Counted from the first letter of the stretch, positions 45,121 to 58,728 are shown. The stretch is 64,000 nt of DNA from Astropecten irregularis (GCA_963971285.1 OZ020261.1:186001-250000), one strand, 5' to 3'. A program made the numbers and translations. The notes: a model not told the origin generated them from the letters alone.

Positions 45121-45630
45121 TAAATTAGCCTAATTTGATTATATTTGACCTTACAATTTTTTTCATCACTGCTGTATATCGAAGTGCGTGTGCAATGAAA
45201 AGGAACCTCATATAAAGATTATATAGAGGGATATTGCAACGTTTTCACAACAGTTGATTGAGTATATTCATCCTGGAAGGCATCTGCATCTTGGCCTTCA
45301 GCTATTTAAATCATTTCAGTTGCAGTTAAAGGGTTTTGTATATCGCAGTGCGGTGGAGGAATAGGACTGTTTTAATAAGAGGGAAAAAAGGAATCAGCGG
45401 TTTGCAGGGGTTGACATCATCTGCACTCTTAGCCGGGAGAATTGACCAGTTTATGCGAGCCAACCTAAAAGAGCGCAAGAATCACAACAAGAACGTTGAA
45501 GGATAAACTACACCATAAGTGGAATCTGCAACCATTTTTAACTGCGGTAACCGAGCCATATACAGCACACTGCAATAATAATTATTATCGTGGGAATTCT
45601 CAATTACTTAACAAGGATATTTTTGACATT

Positions 45631-45633
45631 CAG
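45631..45633 (+). promoter_or_regulatory. Candidate 5' UTR splice acceptor of FReP3
   Basis: TTTTTGACATTCAG precedes GTTCCAGCC, 33 bp before the ATG, and is conserved before FReP5 (ending 60360). It may be the acceptor of a 5' UTR intron; no donor was identified. Confidence 0.35.
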
Positions 45634-45665
45634 GTTCCAGCCTTATATTAAAAACCTGCATCGAA

Positions 45666-46640
45666 ATGAAAGTCACCACTGTGGTCTTGTTCCTTGCGTT
45701 GTTGACAGGAATCTGTCAGGGGAAGTGTTTGACCCAGTTCTCTTCAAAGTTTTACAAGGCCAACAATCGTGCTTTGCTGCATCATGTATATCAAACTAAG
45801 ACTGGTTCTTCGACAGTATCATGTGCCATAGATTGCTCTGTGGATCCACGATGTGCATCATTCAACTATCATGAATGTAGCCACCTCTGCCAAATGAATG
45901 ACATAAGTAGAAATTCGACAAAGTCTGTTTTTGTTGAGCTTCAAGGAAGTGCCTACTTTGATAATCAAAGTGAAACTTCGTTTCAGTCAGTATCTTATGC
46001 CGAAAAGTACACAAGTTGTCAGATGTTACTTAAAGCTGGCCACCGTGGCAATGGAATCTACACCATCTATCCTGTTGGAATGAGTGAGGGCATCGAGGTA
46101 TACTGTGACATGACAACAGCTGGTGGAGGCTGGATAGTATTTCAGAGGCGTCAAGATGGCTCCGTAGATTTTTACCGTGACTGGGCTGCCTACAAATCTG
46201 GATTTGGCAATTTGTGTGGTGAGTTCTGGCTCGGAAATGAAAAAATCAAACAAATGACGGAAAATGGACAATGGCAGCTGCATATTGACATGCTAAACTG
46301 GGAAGATATGGCTGCCTGGGCTGAATATGATGAATTTAGAATTGTTGGCGAGAAGTACACACTAAATATTGGGTCATATAATAATACTAGCACAGCATCC
46401 GACGGAATGACCTTCCATAATAATTATCGTTTCTCAACTTGGGATAAGGACAATGATGCATATAGGCGAAGCTGTGCACATCTATATTTAGGTGCATGGT
46501 GGTTCCGTTCATGTTTTTCTGCTCACCTCAATGGAAAATACTACCATTATGCCAATGTACAATATGGACAAGGTGTACAGTGGATAGGGAGGTATAATTC
46601 CTTGAAGGAATGCAGCATGAAACTAAGGGAACTTCTGTAA
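45666..46640 (+). CDS. FReP3: secreted PAN/apple plus fibrinogen-like protein
   Basis: Single-exon ORF of 324 residues. Signal peptide 1-19; PAN/apple-like domain about 21-100 with six cysteines (21, 53, 57, 63, 71, 75); fibrinogen C-terminal domain about 116-322. Predicted disulphides C118-C147 and C270-C283; calcium loop DKDND (260-264); pocket segment GAWWFRSCF. Extra cysteines are C184 (NLCGEFWLG) and C316 (LKECSMK). It is about 94% identical to FReP5 over residues 1-264 but only about 68% over 265-324, which surround the ligand site. It is the first plus-strand member, about 1 kb after the LINE insertion. Possible N-glycosylation at NST (83) and NTS (240). Confidence 0.94.
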   Translation: MKVTTVVLFLALLTGICQGKCLTQFSSKFYKANNRALLHHVYQTKTGSSTVSCAIDCSVDPRCASFNYHECSHLCQMNDISRNSTKSVFVELQGSAYFDNQSETSFQSVSYAEKYTSCQMLLKAGHRGNGIYTIYPVGMSEGIEVYCDMTTAGGGWIVFQRRQDGSVDFYRDWAAYKSGFGNLCGEFWLGNEKIKQMTENGQWQLHIDMLNWEDMAAWAEYDEFRIVGEKYTLNIGSYNNTSTASDGMTFHNNYRFSTWDKDNDAYRRSCAHLYLGAWWFRSCFSAHLNGKYYHYANVQYGQGVQWIGRYNSLKECSMKLRELL

Positions 46641-47100
46641 TCATAAACTCTACAATGTGTCAGCAACACACCAGGCATAAGCCCTTTTCTTGCAGAAAAA
46701 TAGCTACGGGAATCCCTTAGACATTCGTGTCTAATTTTCTATTATTTCAATCCTTTGCGATTTCCTTTGATCGTGTGACGCATATCTGAAGCTAGGCACG
46801 TTTTACATAAGTGAATTCACAGAACTAGATCTTGGTCATGTACACGCTCAAATATCAAATCCAGTATATACCGGCCACGAGAATGAATTACTGGCAAGGA
46901 TTGACCAAAATGTCTCCATGCATTTTTTTTTTTCAATCTTAGGATTTGTCCTTTGGGTGTAAGCGCCACGATCCTCAAGGTTGGGCTTAAGACCACAGGC
47001 TTAGAGGCTGTCCGCTCAGTGACGACTCTATAAAGTGTGGTTTTTGAGCTGCAATCGGCGACTATAAGACACACAAGCCATGCATTTATGTTTAGATATT
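46641..47100 (+). repeat. 3' flank of FReP3, duplicated at 61375-61740 and 61975-62420
   Basis: Shared strings include AGAAAAATAGCTACGGGAAT, AATTTTCTATTATTTCA, GCGCCACGATCCTCA and TGTGGTTTTTGAGCTGCAA. No coding content. Confidence 0.65.
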
Positions 47101-47204
47101 ATAGTAACCTGTGACCTTATTATAATAATGTTGCTTTTAACTACACTATATCCACCTCGCTTTATTTAGCATTAGTATGGTCGCACAAAGAACTCTATCA
47201 AAAA

Positions 47205-47400
47205 CATATAAGGTAAAATGTGTACGATACGGGGATTCAAACCTGCGACCGCACAGGCGCTGTACCAACTGAGCCATCCAGCCCTACGTTGGTGGTGACC
47301 ACAAAAGGCAATTATCTGTGTTCGTTGGCAGTCAGAATCCACGAAACCATACACAAACCGCCAAGCTCCAGTCAATTTGTCTTTGTTCACTTTCAATGAC
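47205..47400 (-). repeat. tRNA-derived SINE (family A)
   Basis: Minus-strand head GGGCTGGATGGCTCAGTTGG and B-box GGTTTGAATCCCC at about 47222-47285, preceded by the SINE body. Confidence 0.65.
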
Positions 47401-50400
47401 CTATTTTGGTTATTTAATTATTACATTTATATTTTTTTAATATGAACTCCTCAAAAAAGTTCTGCAACTCAAAATTGAGGTATGATATATTTTTGTTACT
47501 GATCTAAGAACGGTGAAACTGGTATAATTGGAAAACGTAATGTTTTCCTTTTTACAATGTCTCGTTCGTTATGCTAATGTAATCCTGGAATGTACAATCC
47601 TGATAAATATGCAGCAATGTCCAAAAACAATAATTGCAAAAATCGTTGTTTTCAGTAGTGAATTCCTAAGTTTGATTAATGGATTTGATGCGCTGATGCG
47701 AGAAAACACATTCTAAACAAGGTTTATTTTCAATAAACAATAACAATAAGTAATAAAAACGACCAAAACAGTTTTGATCACAGAGTAAGACCAAAACAAC
47801 TCTTTATGTTGTATAAGAAAATATTAATCGGGTTTTCGTGACTCAGATGTCCGATTGAGCTGAAATGTTCTTGGGTTTATAATTTCATGTACATGCTGGC
47901 AGAAGGTAACCTGAGGGTGGTCCTCTGTGACTTTCACCAATCATGTATTATTCCTTCAAATTTCGGACAATGTCCAAGAATCCTAAACAATCCAATCCAA
48001 TCGGTGATCGGTTCATCTAAATTTATCATAAAACATTATTTTGGAATGTTCTGAGTTTTTCGAAACGATCAAAGCATGGTCCAATGCAACACTGTGATCT
48101 CATTCTTAACAAAGGCAAGCAGTCACTTTAGTATGGAATATGCATGAATTTAAATAAATGCCACGTGGAAGACAGTGTGAAGGGAACAATAATGAGCATT
48201 GCTCAGAAACCGACCATAATAACATAATAATTGTTTTAACCGTTGACTGAAAGATGAACGATTCAGACAAGGCGATTAATAAGCTTCTAATTATCAACAC
48301 AGTTGTAAAATATGAAATGATTATTAATAGATATATTTAATTGTTTGTATACATTCGAGTTTTCAATTGTAATTGTTTGTTGACATTTTAATTGTTTGTA
48401 TATATCTTAATTACCAATTTAATTGTTTGTATACATTTTAATTAGCAATTGCACCAACAGTTTGAATCTATTAATGTACGGCATATTACAATACAATTAT
48501 ATTTCATCATGATAATACATTTTCAACTGTATAACCTTAAGTGCATGAACTAGCATTCTTTTTTTCTTCATTCTTGTGGTGTTGTATTCTGTGTATTGCC
48601 ATTGTATTGTACTACTTATGCAGATTTCAAATGAGGTATAATCTTGAAATTGTCATAATTTTATGAAATCTTGCTGATTTAAGGTGAACGGATGATTTTT
48701 TTTCAGTTATTTTCAAGACCTTGTACATAAACAAAAGCTTACTCTTTATGATGTTGCCCATATATTTGAATTGTATGAATATTTTAATCAGATTTAATTA
48801 TGGAACTGTACCGATCTTGTTTTTTTATTTAAAATCAAGTACATTGTCGTGTTTTTAGGAATTTAATCGTCTTAACATTCCAAAAACTAACTTACGACGA
48901 CAGTGTGGTTTTTATGTGTCCATATATCTATATGCATAATTTCTAAAGTTCTTACATAGTTTTCAATGTAAATTATTACTCTGTTTAAATTAATATCGCT
49001 AGTTTGAATCCCGCTCCTGGAAATATTTCTTGGTATCTGTTCAATTACTTTAATTTGAAGTTTATAAACATGGGTCATATTTGTTCACTTCAGTAATCTA
49101 TATTTAAAGTTTCTAAACAATATTTAAAAACTCATCTAAAACGATTTTTTTATGGTTTCAAACATATACAACTAACGATGTGCTGTAAAATGCTTATCAG
49201 CCGAAATTTATAAAAAGTAAGGAGGACTAAAGCATTTTGATCCTGGCAGAATTGTTATCGAAGGCTAAATGACATATGCACATTTATCTAAATAAATTCA
49301 AATTACTTGAACAAAAACTTGTAGAACTTAAGAATATAGATTTATCGGGTCGTAGAACTAATTTGCTTGAAGAAATGTTTTGCAAATGCTATCGGAGGTG
49401 ATAAATTGCCTGTAATTTTTCATATTCTTGCAGCTTTTTATAAATACTTATATTTTCTCGTGTCAAGGATTATTCCTGTTCCGTGTCCGCCCTGGCTTTG
49501 CAAGTTCGAAATGACGATTGGTATAAATCAACCATTTTTTATTCAATTCAAAAGTGCAACTGTCAACCTTTTAGTTGGTCTCAGGTCGCTGAGATCCACG
49601 AGCCAATCTTATGCAATATAACAAAGGCTTTGAAGAATTTGAAGCGCGACTCAAATCGTCATTATTTGTGTCCACGCACAAATAAGTGTGATTATTTGGA
49701 ATCAAAATAATGTTGTCGTTTGTGAACGCACCCATTACACATCCCTCACATGGGCATTTCAATTAGTCTGGTTCGGAACAGTGTTGGGACAGTAATTTAT
49801 GATCTTTAGCTGGAAAACCACCACACCTTAAGTCTACAGGGCAGGTCGGGACCTGTAATAAGAAACCATCTTGTTGGCAATAAACTCTTTGAAGCCGCAT
49901 TGGCCTCAGACGTAATATAAGAATAATTCGTCATGTAAAAGGCTAACAAACGGGACGTTCCTAAATAAATTTCGCATTTTATGACAGTGTGATTCATTGG
50001 TCTCATTTGCCTACTTATTTTGTTTGTCTCTCTGTCGCTGCCTGTATGCATTCACACGAAATCATACTGCATTACAAGTAAAACAGAAAAGTAACTCTTA
50101 GTACACATTATTTGCTTTTCTTAAACTTTTTTTATTTTCATTTATTTCATTTATGTTTTCATTATTTTTCATAAAATATGACCCATAGATATGCATTAAG
50201 TCCTATATGCGAAAGTTCATAAAGTAATTCTTGATTAAGTATTGGTAACTGAACTCTACGTCTAAAATTGATGCAATGGCACCAAAACTCCTTGTGATCT
50301 TTGCAGGTACATGATCACGTTTTTCAAGTTGTACGTCCCTATGCTTGAAACGACCAAATCACTGTATCCACTGCAACTTGTGAATTATGTTGAAGACATT

Positions 50401-50777
50401 GCAGCTGTTGTCCTAGTGGCCGTTTCTAAGTAGTGAACAACGTGTGATAGAGGGCAGCATATAGCTTTAGTGTTATCCGATTGCGATTCCGAATTACACA
50501 TGACTAACACAAAACAGAACTCCTGAATATAAAGTGTTTGTCGCCCTCTGCCGGCAATTAATAACTAATTAGTACATAGTAGAATCAAAATATAGAGAGC
50601 CTGTACCTATCCTTGGCTTGCGCTCTTGTATAAATTATGATTCTGTTCCCTGATTAATGTGTTTTCACCATTGCTTGGAGTGGGTTAAAAAAGTGCTATA
50701 AAGCTTATATAACCGTTTTCCTGAAAGAAGGTATATCCATCAGCAAAACACAAACAAAGGCTTATGCTGGTTAACGA
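47401..50777. other. Intergenic between FReP3 and unit 1
   Basis: No gene recognised. Contains a family M fragment (47790-47960), a minisatellite (48339-48450), a SINE 3' fragment (48998-49060, TTTGAATCCCGCTCC) and otherwise AT-rich unique sequence. Confidence 0.5.
48339..48450 (+). repeat. TTAATTGTTTGTATACATT minisatellite
   Basis: Four imperfect units of roughly 25-35 bp containing AATTGTTTGT(A/T)(T/G)A(C/T)AT. Confidence 0.7.
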
Positions 50778-53700
50778 ATTGATAAATAGATTTAGGTAAG
50801 GGCACATGAATAAATAACGAAGAAGGCAAAACTTAATTTGACCCAAATTGGCAATAAAGTCTTCATTTATTTCAGAATTGTAATCATTTTACAAAGCGGG
50901 TAAATTGAATAATTCTTATATGGGATTACAAAGAGAACTTCAAAATTATTGGGTTTTTTTAATTGATTCAGATCAAACATTCATTTATGGACGTGTGCCA
51001 TCAAAGAATTGGAGTAATAAATGGAATTACAGATGTTAAGTCAAGCTGTTAAATCTATGAATGTTATTTCAACATCTTTTGATTTTAATGTACTCATGTG
51101 GCTTTTAAGGTTCTCAAAATTCTGCGAAAGAAGGAATTATGTGATCACAGAGTGAGGAAGTCTTCTCTTCAGATGCTGGCAATCTGTATGATATGGTAAC
51201 CCAGATTCAGATGATCAGTGGCAATCATGAAGAACCAGTATAAGTCTCTGGCCAGACAGTTGTATTGGTGATGGTGACGGTAAGGCATGGTCGTCAATTT
51301 AAAATAAGTCGATTCTCCTCCAGACATTGGCACACACTGGCACATGCAGTATGATATGGTAACCCATTTTCAGATTAGCAGTTGCAATCACGGAGAACCA
51401 GTATGGAATAGGTCTTTGGGCAGACAGCCGTATTTTTGACGGCAAGGCATGGTCGTCAATTAAAAACAGATCGATTCTCCTTCAGACATTGCGACTCCCA
51501 GCAAATGTATTCGTGGTTCCACCGTGGAATTGTACGTGCAGCGATTTTAAACTGCCCTTCATAATTATCATTTTTTACGAAGCTGATTGAGATTTCTTTC
51601 AAAGTAAACAATTCTGCTAGTGACAAACTTCATCTTTAGATGCTGATGAAGGAATGGAGCGTACACAACCTTATTCTTACTTGCAATACAAAATGAGGCA
51701 ACAATTTTTCCAAACAATTTATAAGAAGCATCCAATCAGCAAACTATAAACCCGCAATGAAAAATGTAATTATTTTACAATAGAATGGGGAATTCATTGA
51801 TTTAACTCAATTTTTCTCAGAGTTTCTACACCATAATTTGGGTATAATATATTTGCAGTGTTTTACCCAACCGTTGAAAATATGCAAGGACATTTTGTTT
51901 CGTAAAACTCCCTTCAAACACAAACACAGATAATGAGCAGAAACAGATATTTAGTAATTCAAAACTTTCTTGGAATATTTGTAGTCTTTTCTTCAGATGG
52001 CATACTGTATGGAACGTACCATATTCTCAGTGCTAAGCAGGGAGAATAAGCCTGTAATAACTTCTTTGCCAGACAGTCATATTGTTGTTATTGACGGTAA
52101 GGGATGGTCGTCAATTAAGAAAATAATCGATCATCTTTCAGGCATTGCGACTCACCGCAAACGTGTTCATGATTCTATCGTGCTACCGTTCGTTCAATGT
52201 TTTAAAGTTGTCCTTGATATTTATCACGGTTACCGTAGTAGTATAGGCGGAGCAGCTCGACCCAATACAGACGGCAGTGGGAAGTGATGGTTGGATGCGA
52301 GAAAAAGATGCTTCTACTCATTCATTTTACTCTGTCACAATCGTGACTTGAGACTCAATTCTACACAACAAATAAATAGCTGGATAGCTCCTTTGGTAGA
52401 GCGCCTGTACGGTATTCAGGAGTTCATCGGCTCGAATCCCGCTCCAGTCAATTTTTCTTTGTTTATTTTTCAATTACTTTCAATTCAGTCAGTTTCCCTT
52501 GTGGTTATTTGATGATTATATTAATTAAAAAGCCGTATCCTCTTTGAGTGATCCCATGCACCGTTATCATGATGCAGCATTGCTGCGAGTATCGATAGAA
52601 TGGTCCTTGGGATATGGCGGTGTATGGCTTCTGTCTGCCAAATGAACAAAGATAAATTACTATTAGGGACACCTATGTCAGTTGGTAGAGCGCCTTTACG
52701 TTATTCGGGAGGTCGCCGGTTCGAATCCCGCTCCAGTCAATGTTTCTTTATTCAATTTTCAATGACAGTAATTTTTCCTTCTGGTTAATTATTTGATGAT
52801 CAACAATGAAACTGCCCAAAAGGTATGAACAATTGTTGGGAGTCGTCCGTTCTAAAAAAAAAAAGTTACATAATCTCAACATTAATCTAAAACATCCATT
52901 CGGGTTCAAATCGTCATAATTTTATTTATCTCCATAAGCATGATTTTGGTCAATGTTTCAATCAATTACAGTATGGGTGACCAAAGAGCCACGCCCCACT
53001 GTTGAGTTGGTTGTAGCTTCCCACTGCTGGCCACTGGTGGAGGTACTTTAATGAGCAGAAACAGAAAAAAAGAAACAAAGAGGAACACCAACAGAAACAG
53101 GGCCAGAAACAGCAATGGCAACACGCAATGGCAATGCACACGCACATCCACACCCCCACGCACACGCACATGGACACGAAAGTTCCTTTAAGAGACAAAA
53201 ATGCATCCCCAACACCGACTTTCGTTCCCCGCACAGATGCCACAGCCGCACCTTGTCTATATCAAGATATTTATTAGATGAAACCAAGGTATAACACACA
53301 TTTTCAAGCACCCTAGGTGCAAGCTTATCATAAACGTTGTTTGTGAACATGATTAAGGAGTATCTGGTCAAATCTACAAGCATTTCCATTTCAAGAAATG
53401 TATTTTGTGTGGGAAATTATACGTGATAGCAGAACCGTCTAAGAGAAGAACACGAGGCCACGGTCTCTTTGGGTTGATTCCCACTGACTGAGTCATGTAC
53501 TTTTTATTCATACAATACAGAGTCTTCGGTGTAAATGTCACAGTTATTTGTCTGTACTGGAAAAATGGATACTCAATATGCAAGACGCACGCACAATGAC
53601 TAGATTACAACTAGAGATATACGCCTGTCTGCAACAGAACATATATAGAGGTTTTCCGCTATATGTTTTTTTTTAATTGAATTATGTATCTGGAACATTT

Positions 53701-54963
53701 AATTTAAATATGTATGTTTCACAATGTAAGACGATCCCTAACCTGAACAATTTATAAAGGAATGGCAGTCCTAGCTCTTACTTCTTTTAAATGAGGAGCT
53801 ACTTCCTGTTTGTCAGGATGTTGAGGTCACAGAGGTCAAGCAATGTGTCACAAAGAAAGACCTAGCCAAAATTGATATTTGGTGAAAGAATGAACTACGG
53901 TTGAATTGTTATTGATTTTTAAAGATTTTTATTATTGAATTAAAATCGCATGTAATTTGACACTTGATGACGTCATCATGTCGTTGTTCGCGCGTTTACA
54001 TCTATGCTATACAAACGTTGAACTGTGTGTAAAAAAGTTAAATGGCAAAACACCCGTTGAATAAAACGTGTACAAAGCCTATGAGTCATGGGGGAAAAAA
54101 AGAAGACGAAGAAAGAAAAACAAATCTGAACAAACAGCTTTTCCGCAAGTATGCGGAAAAGCCAATTATTGTTATATTTTTTTTATAGGTTCTTAATAAC
54201 CGTAACATGTAGTAAAATCGTCGAACTGAATCTGATTCCTTAATCCACCCCCTTCAGAACACAATGACTAGATTAAATTGCAATAATCTTCTCAGTCACG
54301 CCATCAATTTCCCAGATGACCATTGTACACAGGCATATGATGTTTTTTGTAATTATTCTTAACATGCGGTAGAATCATCGAACTGAATCCAATAACCCCT
54401 TCAGAAGTTAATGGGTAGTTAATTACAATTTGTCTTTGTCTCGTTACGGAAAGAACGCTGCATATAACTGTCAAGTCTTTGTCAACTGCCGTTCCCCTCA
54501 CTGATGAATGCAATGAAGCATGCTGGACTTAGCTTGATTACTGCTTTTCTTTTTCCACTTTTTTCCCATAGACATAACACAGGGGTTTTCTAAGAGCCAC
54601 TTCTACCATTATGCCAATTCCAATCAACTTCATACTCGGCACATAGTAAGACCAACACCCCGAATAGTGTCCCGCGGAATCTGTCAGGGGAAGTGTCTGA
54701 CCCAGTTCTCTTCAAAGTTTTATAAGGCCAACAATCGTGCTTTGCTGCATCATGTATATCAAACAAAGACTGTATCTTCGACAGTATCATGTGCCGTAGA
54801 TTGCTCTGTGGATCCACGATGTGCATCATTCAACTATCATAAATGTATCCACCTCTGCCAATTGAATGACATAAGTAGAAATACGACAAAGTCTGTTTTT
54901 GTTGAGCTTCAAGGAAGTGCCTACTTTGATAATGAACGTGAAACTTCGTTTCAGTCAGTATCT
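50778..54963 (+). repeat. Recent tandem duplication, copy 1 (unit 1)
   Basis: Nearly identical to 54965-58728 at a constant offset of 4180-4187 bp, with only scattered substitutions and small indels. Contents in order are three upstream modules, two SINE heads, a CA-rich tract, a TTTTCCGCA hairpin, then the truncated FReP4. Near 54546 it departs from copy 2, with about 125 bp of unrelated filler before FReP4. Confidence 0.85.
54676..54963 (+). pseudogene. FReP4: truncated fibrinogen-related pseudogene
   Basis: The 288 bp correspond without indels to 60442-60729 of FReP5, i.e. from the end of the signal peptide (GICQGKC) through the PAN/apple region to just before the fibrinogen domain. Promoter, start codon, most of the signal peptide and the entire fibrinogen domain are missing. 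The frame runs into a TGA contributed by the next duplicated unit (54964-54966). Only a handful of substitutions separate it from FReP5, so the loss is recent. An isolated PAN domain could be encoded if an upstream start were used, but no signal peptide is available. Confidence 0.85.
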
Positions 54964-54964
54964 G

Positions 54965-57900
54965 ATTGATAAATAGATTTAGGTAAGGGCACATAAATAA
55001 ATAACGAAGAAGGCGAAACTTAATTTGACCCAAATTGGCAATAAAGTCTTCATTTATTTCAGAATTGTAATCATTTTACAAAGCGGGTAAATTGAATAAT
55101 TCTTATATGGGATTACAAAGAGAACTTCAAAATAATTGTTTTTTTTTTATTGATTCAGATCAAACATTCATTTATGGACGTGTGCCATCTAATAATTAGA
55201 GTAATAAATGGAATCACAGATGTTAAGTCAAGCTGTTATATCTATGAATGTTATTTCAACATCTTTTGATTTTAATGTACTCATGTGGCTTTTAAGGTTC
55301 TCAAAATTCTGCGAAAGAAGGAAAATCTGTGATCACAGAGTGAGGAAGTCTTCTCTTCAGATGTTGGCATTCTGTATGATATGGTAACTCAGATTCAGAT
55401 GATCAGTGGCAATCATGAAGAACCAGTATAAGTCTCTGGCCAGACAGTCGTATTGGTGATGGTGACGGTAAGGCATGGTCGTCAATTTAGAATAAGTCGA
55501 TTCTCCTCCAGACATTGGCACACACTGGCACATACAGTATGATATGGTAACCCATTTACAGATTAGCAGTTGCAATCACGGAGAACCAGTATGGAATAGG
55601 TCTTTGGCCGTATTTTTGACGGCAAGGCATGGTCGTCAATTAAAAACAGATCGATTCTCCTTCAGACATTGCGACTCCCAGCAAATGTATTCATGGTTCC
55701 ACCGTGGAATTGTACGTGCAGCGATTTAAAAATGCCCTTCATAATTATCATTGTTTACGAAGCTGATTGAGATTTCTTTCAAAGTAAACAATTCTGCTAG
55801 TGACAAACTTCATCTTTAGATGCTGATGAAGGAATGGAGCGTACACAACCTTATTCTTACTTGCAATACAAAATGAGGCAACAATTTTTCCAAACAATTT
55901 ATAAGAAGCATCCAATCAGCAAACTATAAACCCGCAATGAAAAATGTAATTATTTTACAATAGAATGGGGAATTCATTGATTTAACTCAATTTTTCTCAG
56001 AGTTTCTACACCATAATTTGGGTATAATATATTTGCAGTGTTTTACCCAACCGTTGAAAATATGCAAGGACATTTTGTTTCGTAAAACTCCCTTCAAACA
56101 CAAACACAGATATAGAGCAGAAACAGATATTTAGTAATTCAAAACTTTCTTGGAATATTTGTAGTCTTTTCTTCAGATGGCATACTGTATGGAACGTACC
56201 ATATTCTCAGTGCTAAGCAGGGAGAATAAGCCTGTAATAACTTCTTTGCCAGACAGTCATAGTGTTGTTATTGACGGTAAGGGATGGTCGTCAATTAAGA
56301 AAATAATCGATCATCTTTCAGGCATTGCGACTCACCGCAAACGTGTTCATGATTCCATCGTGCTACCGTTCGTTCAATGTTTTAAAGTTGTCCTTGATAT
56401 TTATCACGGTTACCGTAGTAGTATCGGCGGAGCAGCTCGACCCAATACAGACGGCAGTGGGAAGTGATGGTTGGATGCGAGAAAAAGATGCTTCTACTCA
56501 TTCATTTTACTCTGTCACAATCGTGACTTGAGACTCAATTCTACACAACAAATAAATAGCTGGATAGCTCCTTTGGTAGAGCGCCTGTACGGTATTCAGG
56601 AGTTCATCGGCTCGAATCCCGCTCCAGTCAATTTTTCTTTGTTTATTTTTCAATTACTTTCAATTCAGTCAGTTTCCCTTGTGGTTATTTGATGATTATA
56701 TTAATTAAAAAGCCGTATCCTCTTTGAGTGATCCCATGCACCGTTATCATGATGCAGCATTGCTGCGAGTATCGATAAAATGGTCCTTGGGATATGGCGG
56801 TGTATGGCTTCTGTCTGCCAAATGGACAAAGATAAATTACTATTAGGGACACCTATGTCAGTTGGTAGAGCGCCTTTACGTTATTCGGGAGGTCGCCGGT
56901 TCGAATCCCGCTCCAGTCAATGTTTCTTTATTCAATTTTCAATGACAGTAATTTTTCCTTCTGGTTAATTATTTGATGATCAACAATGAAACTGCCCAAA
57001 AGGTATGAACAATTGTTGGGAGTCGTCCGTTCTAAAAAAAAAAAGTTACATAATCTCAACATTAATCTAAAACATCCATTCGGGTTCAAATCGTCATAAT
57101 TTTATTTATCTCCATAAGCATGATTTTGGTCAATGTTTCAATCAATTACAGTATGGGTGACCAAAGAGCCACGCCCCACTGTTGAGTTGGTTGTAGCTTC
57201 CCACTGCTGGCCACTGGTGGAGGTACTTTAATGAGCAGAAACAGAAAAAAAGAAACAAAGAGGAACACCAACAGAAACAGGGTCAGAAACAGCAATGGCA
57301 ACACGCAATGGCAATGCACACGCACATCCACACCCCCACGCACACGCACATGGACACGAAAGTTCCTTTAAGAGACAAAAATGCATCCCCAACACCGACT
57401 TTCGTTCCCCGCACAGATGCCACAGCCGCACCTTGTCTATATCAAGATATTTATTAGATGAAACCAAGGTATAACACACATTTTCAAGCACCCTAGGTGC
57501 AAGCTTATCATAAACGTTGTTTGTGAACATGATTAAGGAGTATCTGGTCAAATCTACAAGCATTTCCATTTCAAGAAATGTATTTTGTGTGGGAAATTAT
57601 ACGTGATAGCAGAACCGTCTAAGAGAAGAACACGAGGCCACGGTCTCTTTGGGTTGATTCCCACTGACTGAGTCATGTACTTTTTATTCATACAATGCAG
57701 AGTCTTCGGTGTAAATGTCACAGTTATTTGTCTGTACTGGAAAAAGGGATACTCAATATGCAAGACGCACGCACAATGACTAGATTACAACTAGAGGTAT
57801 ATGCCTGTCTGCAACAGAACATATATAGAGGTTTTCCGCTATATGTTTTTTTTTAATTGAATTATGTATCTGGAACATTTAATTTAAATATGTATGTTTC

Positions 57901-58728
57901 ACAATGTAAGACGATCCCTAACCTGAACAATTTATAAAGGAATGGCAGTCCTAGCTCTTACTTCTTTTAAATGAGGAGCTACTTCCTGTTTGTCAGGATG
58001 TTGAGGTCACAGAGGTCAAGCAATGTGTCACAAAGAAAGACCTAGCCAAAATTGATATTTGGTGAAAGAATGAACTACGGTTGAATTTTTATTGATTTTT
58101 AAAGATTTTTATTATTGAATTAAAATCGCATGTAATTTGACACTTGATGACGTCATCATGTCGTTGTTCGCGCGTTTACATCTATGCTATACAAACGTTG
58201 AACTGTGTGTAAAAAAGTTAAATGGCAAAACACCCGTTGAATAAAAACGTGTACAAAGCCTATGAGTCATGGGGAAAAAAAAGAAGACAAAGAAAGAAAA
58301 ACAAATCTGAACAAACAGCTTTTCCGCAAGTATGCGGAAAAGCCAATTATTGTTATATTTTTTTTATAGGTTCTTAATAACCGTAACATGTAGTAAAATC
58401 GTCGAACTGAATCTGATTCCTTAATCCACCCCCTTCAGAACACAATGACTAGATTAAATTGCAATAATCTTCTCAGTCACGCCATCAATTTCCCAGATGA
58501 CCATTGTACACAGGCATATGATGTTTTTTGTAATTATTCTTAACATGCGGTAGAATCATCGAACTGAATCCAATAACCCCTTCAGAAGTTAATGGGTAGT
58601 TAATTACAATTTGTCTTTGTCTCGTTACGGAAAGAACGCTGCATATAACTGTCAAGTCTTTGTCAACTGCCGTTTCCCTCACTGATGAATGCATCGAAGC
58701 ATGCTGGACTTAGCTTGATTACTGCTGC
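54965..58728 (+). repeat. Recent tandem duplication, copy 2 (unit 2)
   Basis: Same order as copy 1 but continues at 58728 into the sequence that leads to intact FReP5. It carries modules at about 55313-55520, 55540-55730 and 56155-56340 and SINE heads at 56557-56630 and 56857-56925. Confidence 0.85.

Noticed and set aside
51997..52287. 96-residue open frame present in both recent units (also 56177-56467)
   Set aside because: It lies in the third upstream module, is open only in the two near-identical copies, and the older unit 0 copy is broken. No recognisable domain.
52600..52788. 62-residue open frame ending in GRRFESRSSQCFF, also at 41741 and 56780
   Set aside because: It is read-through of the SINE tRNA head and B-box; similar frames appear at other SINE copies.
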